In this document: in pieces, positions 1 to 8,511 of the stretch | How the letters are laid out: each line of letters opens with the position of its first letter | Numbering within the stretch: the stretch's first letter is position 1 | Source: Maridesulfovibrio ferrireducens | GTDB lineage: Bacteria; Desulfobacterota; Desulfovibrionia; Desulfovibrionales; Desulfovibrionaceae | Length of the DNA stretch: 64,000 nucleotides | NCBI RefSeq assembly: GCF_900101105.1 | Contig: NZ_FNGA01000002.1 | Location: 686,479 to 750,478, forward strand | Direction: 5' to 3' | The notes under the pieces: model-generated | Seen by the model: only the letters and a program-made list of their open reading frames with translations | Databases searched by the model: none | What the model was told of the DNA's origin: nothing | Translations under genes and position numbers: made by a program

Positions 1-1140
1 TTCCGTCAGGTAAAAGAAAAGACGATCCAAAGATTCCACTTCAAACTTACGCAGAAAGCCCTCGATAATTTTCTCATCTTGGGCTGTAAAATTTCTTAAC
101 GCTATAAAAAAATCTCTAACAACAATATCAAGAGTCATACTGACTCCAATAGCGCATGCACCTATTTGATCTTGAGAAAATTGAACTTTACGCGCTAATT
201 CTTCCTCTTTTTCATTATGATCCTCGCCGTTCAAACCTTCCTGTATCTGCCCCATGGCTTCTTTAACTTCATTACTGAATTGAGTGGTGGCAGGATCAAT
301 ACATACTATACGGGCAATATGCTCAATGTTTTCATTGGTCATCCCTTCGCACCGGATAAAAACGCCCCCTTCCAGAAGAGACCTATAAGTCATCTTTAAC
401 ACTTCAACAGATTCAGGGTCTGAGGAAACCTGCTCAAATGAATTTTGAATTCTGGTTTTATCGATCCCTGGAGATTTAGAAGCAAATCGACCGGTAACAT
501 CATCAAAAAGAAACCTGAGAATAAGGTAACTTTTATCACGTGTCAGCGTATATTTATCATTAGCAATCATATCAACCAGAGAGGAATCAACCTCCTGAGT
601 TATGAATTGCGTAATCAATTCCTGCCAAAATTCAGTACCCATCTCAAACTGTTCAAGCAATGCATTATATCGTTTGAGGGCAGGCTCTCCGAAATGTCTG
701 AGAGTAACTTCCTCAAAATTATCAGAGACCAGACAGGAGGCATAAACAACTCCCTGCACAGTCTTTATCAGTAATGTTTCAGCATTAACTATTTTAGACA
801 GAATCAAATCAAGAGAATTCTTGTCTTTACCATCTTTCAGCTTACCGTAACGGCCAAGCATAAGAATAAATTCACTTAGAGTCTTCTTAACAAACTCATG
901 GGAGGGTAAATCGAGAGATCTATGACATAACAAAGCTATAATTCCGCTCTGCTGTTTTTCAAGAAGCGGGAATTCGTTGATACGATTATTATTAAACTTG
1001 ATAAACTCCAGGAAAACTTCTCTTTCAAGAACTTCTCTTAACGTACTGCGTTCTTTGAGTTTTCCGAGTATTTTCAGATAAAATTCTATCCGTTTATCTT
1101 TATCTGGCACCTGAGAGTTATCCTGATTAGCAACGCTCAT
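1..1140 (-). CDS. Unknown protein, 3' end cut by window edge
   Basis: On the minus strand an ATG at 1140 opens a frame that runs 380 codons to base 1 without a stop, so the gene continues beyond the window. The product starts MSVANQDNSQ and is soluble, with no signal peptide or membrane segment. It is rich in charged helical stretches and in Leu/Phe. I recognise no catalytic motif or named domain. Plus-strand frames inside it look like shadows. Codon use resembles the neighbouring genes, so it is very likely real, but no function can be offered. Confidence 0.75.
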   Translation of the reverse strand, partial: MSVANQDNSQVPDKDKRIEFYLKILGKLKERSTLREVLEREVFLEFIKFNNNRINEFPLLEKQQSGIIALLCHRSLDLPSHEFVKKTLSEFILMLGRYGKLKDGKDKNSLDLILSKIVNAETLLIKTVQGVVYASCLVSDNFEEVTLRHFGEPALKRYNALLEQFEMGTEFWQELITQFITQEVDSSLVDMIANDKYTLTRDKSYLILRFLFDDVTGRFASKSPGIDKTRIQNSFEQVSSDPESVEVLKMTYRSLLEGGVFIRCEGMTNENIEHIARIVCIDPATTQFSNEVKEAMGQIQEGLNGEDHNEKEEELARKVQFSQDQIGACAIGVSMTLDIVVRDFFIALRNFTAQDEKIIEGFLRKFEVESLDRLFFYLTE

Positions 1141-1462
1141 GAATTCTCCATTACTTATTTCAACTTATTTGCATGAAAATGTCTCAAAATCAGCACATTA
1201 GTCAAGAGATTTACCCTTTATCAGCTCTTTACAAGTGCTAAATGCAATAATATTAGCAAAAAAACATCCCGCTGATATTATATCAGTTAGTTAAAACGTC
1301 TTCTTTGGAGTAAACATTGCATTTTTTCATATTTCATTCAATTATCAGAGGATATCTCAGCACATAACCGCAACTCTGGTAATATTCTTGCAAATATCAA
1401 TCGCGGGTATATATTATTGACACTGTCTTGATAAATTTAACAGTAAACACGGACGCGACTGA
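1141..1462. other. Intergenic region with one palindrome
   Basis: This AT-rich stretch separates two divergent genes and should hold both promoters. Its only clear structure is a 15-base palindrome at 1272-1286, CTGATAT-T-ATATCAG, which could be an operator. I see no convincing small gene or RNA here. Confidence 0.5.
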
Positions 1463-1768
1463 ATGATCACCTGCACCAGATGTGGAAAAAAAAATGAAGA
1501 TAACTCCCAAACCTGTAGACAATGCGGGCATAAGCTGCAGTCAGGTTTTGCGCGATTTAACGGGTCATCATTATCCTCTAAAAAAAATAGAGATAGCTTT
1601 AATATCTCATTCGAAAATTCAGACATTTATGCCAAGCATGGCGAAGCATGGATTTATGCCCTTTTTCTTTTGGCAGCTGTCGTTTTTTTCACCTACCAGC
1701 AGGTTTACTGGCCCTTGTATATACTTACTCCGTTAGTTGCTATTCTGGCTTGGGTTCGGAAGATTTAA
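1463..1768 (+). CDS. Zinc-ribbon membrane protein
   Basis: This 101-residue protein begins with a zinc ribbon: two CxxC pairs at Cys4/Cys7 and Cys18/Cys21 (CTRCGKK and CRQCGHK). A polar linker follows, then about 40 hydrophobic residues from roughly 60 to the end, enough for two membrane helices. This cytoplasmic-ribbon plus membrane-anchor layout is common in small bacterial proteins of unknown role. Its last 29 bases overlap the 3' end of the convergent gene at 1740-2261. The fold assignment is fairly safe; the function is unknown. Confidence 0.7.
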   Translation: MITCTRCGKKNEDNSQTCRQCGHKLQSGFARFNGSSLSSKKNRDSFNISFENSDIYAKHGEAWIYALFLLAAVVFFTYQQVYWPLYILTPLVAILAWVRKI

Positions 1769-2261
1769 CTGTCCTGTTTTGAAGCGCTTTTAAAGCTTTT
1801 TCCTGATCTTCCTGCAACAAATCAGGAATAGGTTTCTGCCAGAATTCAGCCTCTTTATCCGCTTTAATCTCTTTATCAGACTTTGGAAAACAACACCTAA
1901 AGACATGTTTATCAGAACAGGATGCAGGGGAATAATCAATAATTCCGCATTGATTGTCATCTATATAATACTTAATACTTCTACGAAATTTTCTCTTACG
2001 TGAAAGGATCGTGACCTCGCCTTCTCCAACTTTACAGAAAAAATCTGTGTATTTTGAACCATAAAAAGCATTATAAATATAAACAGATTCACCTTGCTTT
2101 CCAACATAACTAAAAGTAGCAGGATCTTTACACTGAGAGCGGGCAAGAGCACTTAGAGCAATGCACATAGTACGCTCTTCCTCCATACTTCTGGCATTGG
2201 CGGAAGTGGAAAAAATACACACAAAAACAATCAACATTACCAACTGCACAAAATTTTTCAT
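1740..2261 (-). CDS. Secreted Cys-containing hypothetical protein
   Basis: The start is set at the second in-frame ATG (2261) because GGGGA sits just upstream of it, while the ATG four codons earlier has no ribosome site. The 173-residue product opens with a signal peptide, with likely cleavage after SANA near residue 23. The mature part has about seven cysteines, including SQC, FFC, NQC and RCC, which suggests disulfides in the periplasm. The C-terminus is charged and Pro/Lys rich. I recognise no family. The gene overlaps the convergent zinc-ribbon gene by 29 bases. Confidence 0.65.
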   Translation of the reverse strand: MKNFVQLVMLIVFVCIFSTSANARSMEEERTMCIALSALARSQCKDPATFSYVGKQGESVYIYNAFYGSKYTDFFCKVGEGEVTILSRKRKFRRSIKYYIDDNQCGIIDYSPASCSDKHVFRCCFPKSDKEIKADKEAEFWQKPIPDLLQEDQEKALKALQNRTVKSSEPKPE

Positions 2262-2851
2262 ATATCCCCGCATTTATTAACTCCGGCAAGTATCGCCGTT
2301 AATCACATAAAGAATAAAACATGATACTCTAGGGTGCAAGGTCAAGGCAAGTCCACGAAATTCAGCAAGCACTGTTTTTACTGATCAACCAATCTGACAA
2401 AATTGGTATTTTACACGTTCTAAGATAAAAATTTGCGACCCGCAAAATTCTTTTCAAGCCGTGAGAACCTATGTTAAAAGGGCTAATCAATTCGTCGCAA
2501 TCTCCCCCTCTCTTTTATTATCATCCTCCTTGTATATAACTTCCAAAGATTGCCAAAACAACTTTTTTTTCTAAACTTTCTATAGAAAAAACCCTGTATT
2601 TCCGACATCTTTTTGGGTTATGAACTTGTGGAAAACTTTTTTGACTTTGCAAAAACTGGAGATAAACGTCGATATCTACTGTTTACAGAGATGTAACATC
2701 AAATTTTAAACTACCCCCCTGTACAAAACTTATATGCTGCGTTATTGTCTTGAACACAGACACATTACGTCTTTTAATCACAAATTTCACAGCCTGAAAG
2801 ATCTTAAACATCTTTCACCCTCAACCCTTATACTTACTAAATTTTAAGAAT
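2262..2851. other. Long leader region upstream of nrdG
   Basis: About 590 bases without a gene precede nrdG. The region is AT-rich with T-runs near 2560-2580. It carries a short palindrome GATGT-A-ACATC at 2690-2700 and a hairpin just before nrdG at 2795-2817. I looked for an NrdR-type box and for cobalamin-riboswitch signatures and saw neither. It probably holds the nrdGD promoter. Confidence 0.5.
2795..2817 (+). promoter_or_regulatory. Hairpin or operator before nrdG
   Basis: A perfect 8-base inverted repeat, TGAAAGAT and ATCTTTCA, spaced by 7 bases, lies 34 bases before the nrdG start. It could be an operator or a leader hairpin. The nrdG ATG has only a weak ribosome site, so control at this point is plausible but unproven. 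Confidence 0.35.
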
Positions 2852-3556
2852 ATGAAAACAGAATCTGCTGGATGGAATTACGTTCGCGGTTTAGAACCGC
2901 TTAGTCTTTGCGACTGGCCAGGAAAAGCAACTTGTGTGATTTTTCTGGGTGGATGCAATCTATATTGCCCGACATGTCATAACTTTGATATGGCCTGGCA
3001 TATGGAAAAACTACCTGTTTTACCGAGAGCAGATATAAAATCTTTCCTTAGGAATCGTGCTAAATGGCTTGACGGGGTCACCATCACTGGAGGCGAGCCT
3101 GCGACAGTTCCTAACCTCGGAGAAATTCTTCTTGAAATCAGAAATGTATCCAAACTGCCCATAAAAATGGACAGTAACGGTATGTTGCCTGAAATTATTG
3201 AGGATATTCTTCAACAAGGTTTGGTGGAGAAATTCGCCATTGATGTCAAAGGTCCATATGAAAAATATCCTGCTCTGACAGGGCAGGGTGTTACGGCTGA
3301 AACTGCACAGAAAAACCTCGAAAGAGTGTTCGAACTTGCTAAAGCCAATCCGGACGCATTCTACTTTCGTCTCACTAAAGTGCCCATACTTACAGATGAC
3401 GATGTAGAAATTGCCAAAGGATACCTTCCTGATGGATTTGATCTAACCATTCAGAAATACATTCCTCCAAGGAGAGAGCATGCCCACGCAGATAATGAAG
3501 CGGGACGGCCGGTTGGAAACATGGTCGACAAAGAGAGTTGCACAGGCGGTATTTAA
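2852..3556 (+). CDS. nrdG: Anaerobic ribonucleotide reductase activating protein
   Basis: This is a radical-SAM activase that uses a 4Fe-4S cluster and S-adenosylmethionine to place the glycyl radical on NrdD. The CxxxCxxC cluster motif is at Cys35, Cys39 and Cys42 (CNLYCPTC), and the SAM-contact GGEP motif at 80-83. At 234 residues it is longer than the compact E. coli NrdG, which is usual for this subfamily. Its 3' end overlaps the nrdD start by 77 bases in another frame, so the two are surely cotranscribed and probably translationally coupled. The last 25 residues, encoded within the overlap, may not be conserved. Confidence 0.92.
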   Translation: MKTESAGWNYVRGLEPLSLCDWPGKATCVIFLGGCNLYCPTCHNFDMAWHMEKLPVLPRADIKSFLRNRAKWLDGVTITGGEPATVPNLGEILLEIRNVSKLPIKMDSNGMLPEIIEDILQQGLVEKFAIDVKGPYEKYPALTGQGVTAETAQKNLERVFELAKANPDAFYFRLTKVPILTDDDVEIAKGYLPDGFDLTIQKYIPPRREHAHADNEAGRPVGNMVDKESCTGGI

Positions 3557-5534
3557 AGCACTAAATGCAAGCGGCATTAAAGACCCCCTGATGGCCAAAC
3601 GTATGGCCCGGCAAGTTGAAAACAAACTCGAAGGCGTTTCTATTCCTGAACAGGAACATGTTCAGAATATGGTTGAAGAAGTCCTTATGGACTCAAGATT
3701 GCACAATGCTGCAAAAAAATACATTCTCTACCGCGACAGCCGCCGCAGACTGAGAAGTCAGAAAGACGCATACCTCGACATCAAGGAAACGATTGACGAT
3801 TACCTTGACCAAAGCGACTGGCGTGTTGCTGAAAATGCCAACATGACCCATTCCTATCAAGGGTTGATGCTTCATTTGTCGGGTACAGTACAAGCCCGCT
3901 ACGCTCTTGAAAAATATCCTGAAGAAATCAGACAGGCCCATGAACACGGATACTTTCATGTTCATGACCTTTCATACGGTCTTGCAGGATACTGCGCAGG
4001 ATGGAGTCTTCGCGACCTTCTTCTTGAGGGATTCAACCTTGAAGGCAGATCATGCGCAGGTCCGGCTAAGCATTTTGACGCAGCCCTCGGACAAATGGTT
4101 AACTTTCTCGGCACACTTCAAAATGAATGGGCCGGAGCACAAGCCTTCAATAATGTTGATACATATTTAGCGCCTTTTATAAGACACGATAACCTCAGTT
4201 ACGCGGACGTACTGCAGGCTATGCAGAAATTTGTGTTCAACATGAACACAACCTCCAGATGGGGAGGACAGAGTCCTTTCACGAATCTTTCTTTTGACCT
4301 TGTGCCGCCCAAACACATCGCTGGTGAAGCCATTATTATAGGAGGAGTCCTTCAAGACTCCACTTACGGAGAATACTCCGCAGAAATGGAGATGATCAAC
4401 CGATCCTTCATCGAAGTAATGCTGCACGGCGATCATCATAATAGAATTTTTTCATTCCCGATCCCGACTTACAACGTGACGGAAGACTTTCCGTGGGATT
4501 CTGAAATCGGACGCACTTTGCTGGAATTAACAGCCAAATACGGCGTTCCTTATTTCCAGAATTTTATCAGTTCCGACTTAAACCCTGAAGACGTGCGTTC
4601 CATGTGCTGCCGCCTTCAAATGGATTTGCGCGAAATCCGAAACAAAGTCGGCGGACTTTTCGGAGCAGGCGACCTGACCGGATCAATCGGAGTTGTAACT
4701 CTAAACTTGCCTAAACTTGCTTATCTGGCTCAAGGCGAAGAAGATTTTCTTGACCTCATTGAAGAATATGCTGAGCAGGCTAAAAACTCGCTTGAATTCA
4801 AACGAAAACTTATCCAGACCAATCTGGACAACGGCATGTTCCCATGGTCGCACCGTTACCTTAAAAACGGATACAAGGGTCACTTCTCAACCATAGGACT
4901 GCTAGGCGGACATGAAGCTTGTCTGAATCTGCTTGATAAGGGCATTGAAACACCTTCCGGCATCAGACTTATGACCAGAGTTCTAAATCACCTGCGCGAC
5001 CTGACAGTCCGCTTTCAGGAAGAAACCGGAAACCTTTACAACCTCGAAGCTACTCCGGCAGAAGGAACGAGCTACCGTCTCGCAAGAATTGATAAAAGCC
5101 TTTATGCAGACATAAAAACGTCAGGCAACGAAACACCTTACTATACAAATTCCACAACACTTCCAGTCGGAATATCCAACGACGTGATTATGGCGCTTAC
5201 TCATCAGAATAAACTGCAACCACTTTATACAGGCGGAAGCGTTTTTCATACGTTTCTCGGGGAATCAATATCTGATCTTGATGCTCTTAAAAGCTTCATT
5301 ATCAAGGCTTTCCGTCAAACCAAAATACCGTATCTGTCAATAACCCCGACATTTTCAATCTGTAAGGATCATGGGTATATCTATGGAGAACACTATGAAT
5401 GCCCTGACTGCGGGGAACCAGCTGAAGTATATACACGCATAGTCGGGTACTACCGCCCCGTAACCAGATGGAATGAAGGTAAAAAAGCCGAATACAAAGA
5501 CAGAATGGAATATACGACTTTTAGTTGTTCATAG
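3480..5534 (+). CDS. nrdD: Anaerobic ribonucleoside-triphosphate reductase
   Basis: This class III reductase makes deoxynucleotides without oxygen. The 684-residue product starts with an ATP-cone (about 1-95), followed by the ten-stranded catalytic barrel. Near the end is a zinc site, with cysteines in SICKDHG and ECPDCG. The glycyl-radical motif RIVGYY follows, with the radical Gly at 656. The ATG at 3480 is chosen because AAGGAGAG lies six bases upstream, inside nrdG. A strong terminator follows, so nrdG-nrdD forms a two-gene operon. Confidence 0.95.
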   Translation: MPTQIMKRDGRLETWSTKRVAQAVFKALNASGIKDPLMAKRMARQVENKLEGVSIPEQEHVQNMVEEVLMDSRLHNAAKKYILYRDSRRRLRSQKDAYLDIKETIDDYLDQSDWRVAENANMTHSYQGLMLHLSGTVQARYALEKYPEEIRQAHEHGYFHVHDLSYGLAGYCAGWSLRDLLLEGFNLEGRSCAGPAKHFDAALGQMVNFLGTLQNEWAGAQAFNNVDTYLAPFIRHDNLSYADVLQAMQKFVFNMNTTSRWGGQSPFTNLSFDLVPPKHIAGEAIIIGGVLQDSTYGEYSAEMEMINRSFIEVMLHGDHHNRIFSFPIPTYNVTEDFPWDSEIGRTLLELTAKYGVPYFQNFISSDLNPEDVRSMCCRLQMDLREIRNKVGGLFGAGDLTGSIGVVTLNLPKLAYLAQGEEDFLDLIEEYAEQAKNSLEFKRKLIQTNLDNGMFPWSHRYLKNGYKGHFSTIGLLGGHEACLNLLDKGIETPSGIRLMTRVLNHLRDLTVRFQEETGNLYNLEATPAEGTSYRLARIDKSLYADIKTSGNETPYYTNSTTLPVGISNDVIMALTHQNKLQPLYTGGSVFHTFLGESISDLDALKSFIIKAFRQTKIPYLSITPTFSICKDHGYIYGEHYECPDCGEPAEVYTRIVGYYRPVTRWNEGKKAEYKDRMEYTTFSCS

Positions 5535-5558
5535 CTGCTTATATCAAATTAGTTACAT

Positions 5559-5594
5559 TAAAAAAAACAGGGGTTTTCAGCCCCTGTTTTTTTT
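5559..5594 (+). terminator. Intrinsic terminator of nrdGD
   Basis: A GC-rich stem (ACAGGGG paired with CCCCTGT) with a short TTTTCAG loop is followed by eight T. A-tracts on the other side would also allow it to work on the minus strand. Confidence 0.9.
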
Positions 5595-5766
5595 ATGGTA
5601 TCTTTTAAATCTTATTTTCTTGATAAGAAGCAAAGCTTATAATCATTTTCATTGCGTATAGAAATACTATGTTTTATGATCTTATTGATTCTTCTAATAA
5701 ATTTTATAAATATAAGTACATACATTTTTCAAATCATATAGACCATAGACATCAAGTGGAGTTAAT

Positions 5767-6144
5767 ATGCGCATTTTAATTGTGGACGATGAGCAGATGG
5801 TCAGGGAAAACTTGGTAGACTACCTTGAAGATGAAGGACTGGATGTCATTTCGGTCGGAAGCGCTGAAGAAGCTTTAAAGCTTATGGAAACAGATACTGC
5901 CGAAATCGCAATTGTAGACATGCGACTTCCTGTAATGCACGGCAATGACCTAATTATTCATCTTAAAAAGATACGTCCCGAGATGGATTTCATTATCCAT
6001 ACAGGTTCAGTAGACTACGCAGTCCCGCCGGATGTACGAAATCTTGGAATTTCATCCGACAATGTACTACTTAAGCCTGTTGCGGATATGAATATTTTCA
6101 TTCAAAAAATTAAATCACTATTTGGGAATAAGTATAAATTTTAA
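5767..6144 (+). CDS. Single-domain response regulator (CheY-like)
   Basis: The 125-residue product is only a receiver domain. The acidic pocket is Asp7/Asp8, the phosphorylated residue is Asp51 (IVDMRLP), and the signalling pair is Thr79 and Lys103 (LLKPVA). There is no output domain, so it must act by binding a partner or passing on phosphate. A good ribosome site (GTGGAG) precedes the ATG. It converges on cheR and overlaps its stop by four bases. No kinase is adjacent, so its partner cannot be named. Confidence 0.88.
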   Translation: MRILIVDDEQMVRENLVDYLEDEGLDVISVGSAEEALKLMETDTAEIAIVDMRLPVMHGNDLIIHLKKIRPEMDFIIHTGSVDYAVPPDVRNLGISSDNVLLKPVADMNIFIQKIKSLFGNKYKF

Positions 6145-7025
6145 TCGCATTTTTGGAACTCCACCGGGGTAGTTTTTTTGCCTGTTGAGCTGAAACAACT
6201 CTGCTTCCGGTAGAGAACCGATGTTCCTTCATGCTCAGAAACAAACCGGTCAGTCTGCCCGGCAAGCGACTCAGTTGCTCCCAGAAGCAAATAACCATCT
6301 TCAGGGAGTAACGAATGAATCCTGTGAACTATATCTAATTTTGTTTTGTCATCAAAATATATCAGAACATTTCTGCATAGAACAAAATCAAATTGACCAA
6401 GCATCCTGAAAGATTCCAGCAAGTTAAGCTTTTGAAAAGAAACAATTGATCTTATAGACGGACTGACTTTCCATTGTTTACCTTCCTGACTAAAATACTT
6501 TGTATACTTATCAGGTAAGCCTCGCGAAAATTCACGTTCACTGAACAGCCCTTCCTGAGCTTTTTCAAGCACATTTCCAGAAATATCTGTCGCAACTATA
6601 GAAAAATCGTCATGCTTCAGCGTTCTAAATCCTACAGACTCAATTAAGTCGTGAACAATCATAGAAAGAGTGTAAGGCTCTTGCCCTGTTGACGCAGCAG
6701 CACACCAGATACGAATTTGTTTGTTACTTTTTTTGTTTTGAACCAAGCGAGGTAAAACTTTCTTGCGTATTGAATCAAAGGGATGATAATCTCTAAAAAA
6801 ACTAGTTTCATGAGTGCTGATGGCAGAGATAACTTCTTCTTTAAAAAAATTACCTTCTTTGAGCAGAGTATGATAAAAATCAAGCCAAGATTTACAGCCC
6901 TTTTCTTTAAAGAGGTACTTTAAGCGATGCTCGATAAGATATTCTTTTCCTTCCCCTATAATCAACCCGCACATGCTGTAAATATGCTTTCTAAGAAGAT
7001 CAAATTCAGTCTTATTTATATCCAT
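6141..7025 (-). CDS. cheR: CheR-type protein glutamate methyltransferase
   Basis: CheR enzymes methylate glutamates of chemoreceptors using S-adenosylmethionine. The product shows the all-helical N-terminal CheR domain, then the SAM-binding domain with IWCAAASTGQEPYTL (about 105-119) and the CRNVLIYF motif. The start is placed at 7025 (MDINKTEF) rather than the earlier ATG at 7058, because GGTGGGG precedes it at the right distance. Two chemoreceptor genes lie elsewhere in the window (37.2 and 43.8 kb), but there is no full che operon here. An auxiliary or non-chemotaxis role is therefore possible. Confidence 0.88.
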   Translation of the reverse strand: MDINKTEFDLLRKHIYSMCGLIIGEGKEYLIEHRLKYLFKEKGCKSWLDFYHTLLKEGNFFKEEVISAISTHETSFFRDYHPFDSIRKKVLPRLVQNKKSNKQIRIWCAAASTGQEPYTLSMIVHDLIESVGFRTLKHDDFSIVATDISGNVLEKAQEGLFSEREFSRGLPDKYTKYFSQEGKQWKVSPSIRSIVSFQKLNLLESFRMLGQFDFVLCRNVLIYFDDKTKLDIVHRIHSLLPEDGYLLLGATESLAGQTDRFVSEHEGTSVLYRKQSCFSSTGKKTTPVEFQKCD

Positions 7026-7126
7026 GTTAACCCCACCAGTTTGACCCCCCAAAAGCACTTACCACCTAAAAAGCTTTAATTTTCAGAAACATACAGGGAT
7101 TAAATATATTATTTTTTATAAAAACA

Positions 7127-8377
7127 CTACTCCTTACTTAGCAATACAATTTCGTTTGCCCACTGCATTGCTGCCAAATGATTACGAGCAACAGAGAGGG
7201 GTGATAACTTCTGTGAATTTATAATTGAACCGACTGTTTCCCACTTGGCCTTTTCAAAAGCAATCACCAGCTCGAGCCAAACTGAAGCGATGCTGGATTC
7301 TCCGCAAAGAGCCGCCATCAAATCCTTCTCGATGGGAAGTTCCTTAAGAAGATTTTTCATGGATTTACCAAGAAGAACATCCAAAAGAGAAAACAAACCA
7401 AGTAAAAACATTGAATCAGAAGACAAACCGGGGCTTTTCAATTCAAGAGACAACAATTCAAGAAATTTAGCTCTTTTTATTGAAAGAAAGGCCAATTCAC
7501 TTGAGGCAGGCCCACTGCACATATCTGATAAAAGAATAACCCGGAGCCATCTTGCCAATTTTTGATAACCGATAAGAACAACGGCTTGTTGAATAGAACT
7601 GACTACGTTAGGTAATCCAAAGTAAGGGGAATTCATGAATCTGAGAAGGCGATAACTGATGGAAACGTCAGAATTTATAGCATTAGTAAGATCATCCACA
7701 TTAAATTCCGAACCACTGATAGAACGGAGAAGCTGCATACGATTCAGATTGTGGGAAGACATCTTTTTTCCCGGAATAATTTCGGGACGACTGAAAAAGA
7801 ACCCTTGAAACAGATCAAAACCAAGATCCATACACCGCTTAAACATCTCGTTATCTTCAACTTTTTCAGCCAGAAGAAGCGATTCTGACTGTGCCAAACT
7901 TGCAACAATTTTTTCCAGTTCTTCAATTGAAAGTTCTAGGCAATCAACTTTAATAATATCTGCAAGCTCAACAAAAGGCTCGAATCCTTTCTGTCCTATA
8001 TAATCATCCAAAGCAAGGGTATATCCCTGCTCCTTTAGCGTATTGAGAACCTTAAGGATGTCAGGATCAGGATCAACATTTTCGAGAATTTCGATGATAC
8101 ATACATCAGGTGGAAGCAAAGCTGCAGCATCTTCAAGAATCATATTGCGAGGAAAGTTAACTAAAAGCCTCTGCCCTTCAGCAAGATCTTCCTGAATCAA
8201 ACCGAAACCGTCGGCTATGACCTGAGAAGTCGCTGCATCCTCATTCCCGACATCAGCACCCAAACTGCATTCTGAATTTCGGAATAGCAATTCATAACCC
8301 CAGATAGTCAGTTCCCTTGTGAACACTGGCTGCCGGGCTACAAAAAAAGAATCCAGAAAAACTTCCGAATCACTCAT
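7127..8377 (-). CDS. EAL-HDOD signalling protein
   Basis: The 416-residue protein joins an N-terminal EAL-type domain (about 10-205) to a C-terminal HDOD domain (about 210-400), the YuxH/CdgJ architecture. EAL landmarks are present but altered: YELLFR in place of EALLR, LALDDYIG in place of DDFGTG, then KVDCLEL, EKVED and FQGFFFSRP. This subfamily usually lacks phosphodiesterase activity and acts as a regulator, often in motility. That is family knowledge, not shown here. It sits on the same strand as cheR, about 100 bases upstream, so they may be coexpressed. Confidence 0.85.
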   Translation of the reverse strand: MSDSEVFLDSFFVARQPVFTRELTIWGYELLFRNSECSLGADVGNEDAATSQVIADGFGLIQEDLAEGQRLLVNFPRNMILEDAAALLPPDVCIIEILENVDPDPDILKVLNTLKEQGYTLALDDYIGQKGFEPFVELADIIKVDCLELSIEELEKIVASLAQSESLLLAEKVEDNEMFKRCMDLGFDLFQGFFFSRPEIIPGKKMSSHNLNRMQLLRSISGSEFNVDDLTNAINSDVSISYRLLRFMNSPYFGLPNVVSSIQQAVVLIGYQKLARWLRVILLSDMCSGPASSELAFLSIKRAKFLELLSLELKSPGLSSDSMFLLGLFSLLDVLLGKSMKNLLKELPIEKDLMAALCGESSIASVWLELVIAFEKAKWETVGSIINSQKLSPLSVARNHLAAMQWANEIVLLSKE

Positions 8378-8511
8378 TGTTAAATCCTGTTGTTATCCAT
8401 ATCTACGCAAATATTAAAAAGCGGTCAGTACATCTTTAACGTACCTTAAGGATGGCCTCGTATCAACAGGCAAAACAATAAGTTTGAGTCAAATCCAGTA
8501 AAAAATATTTT

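Noticed and set aside
2274-2851. NrdR box or cobalamin riboswitch upstream of nrdG
   Set aside because: I looked for the paired AT-rich NrdR boxes and the B12-box core and found neither at an acceptable match.
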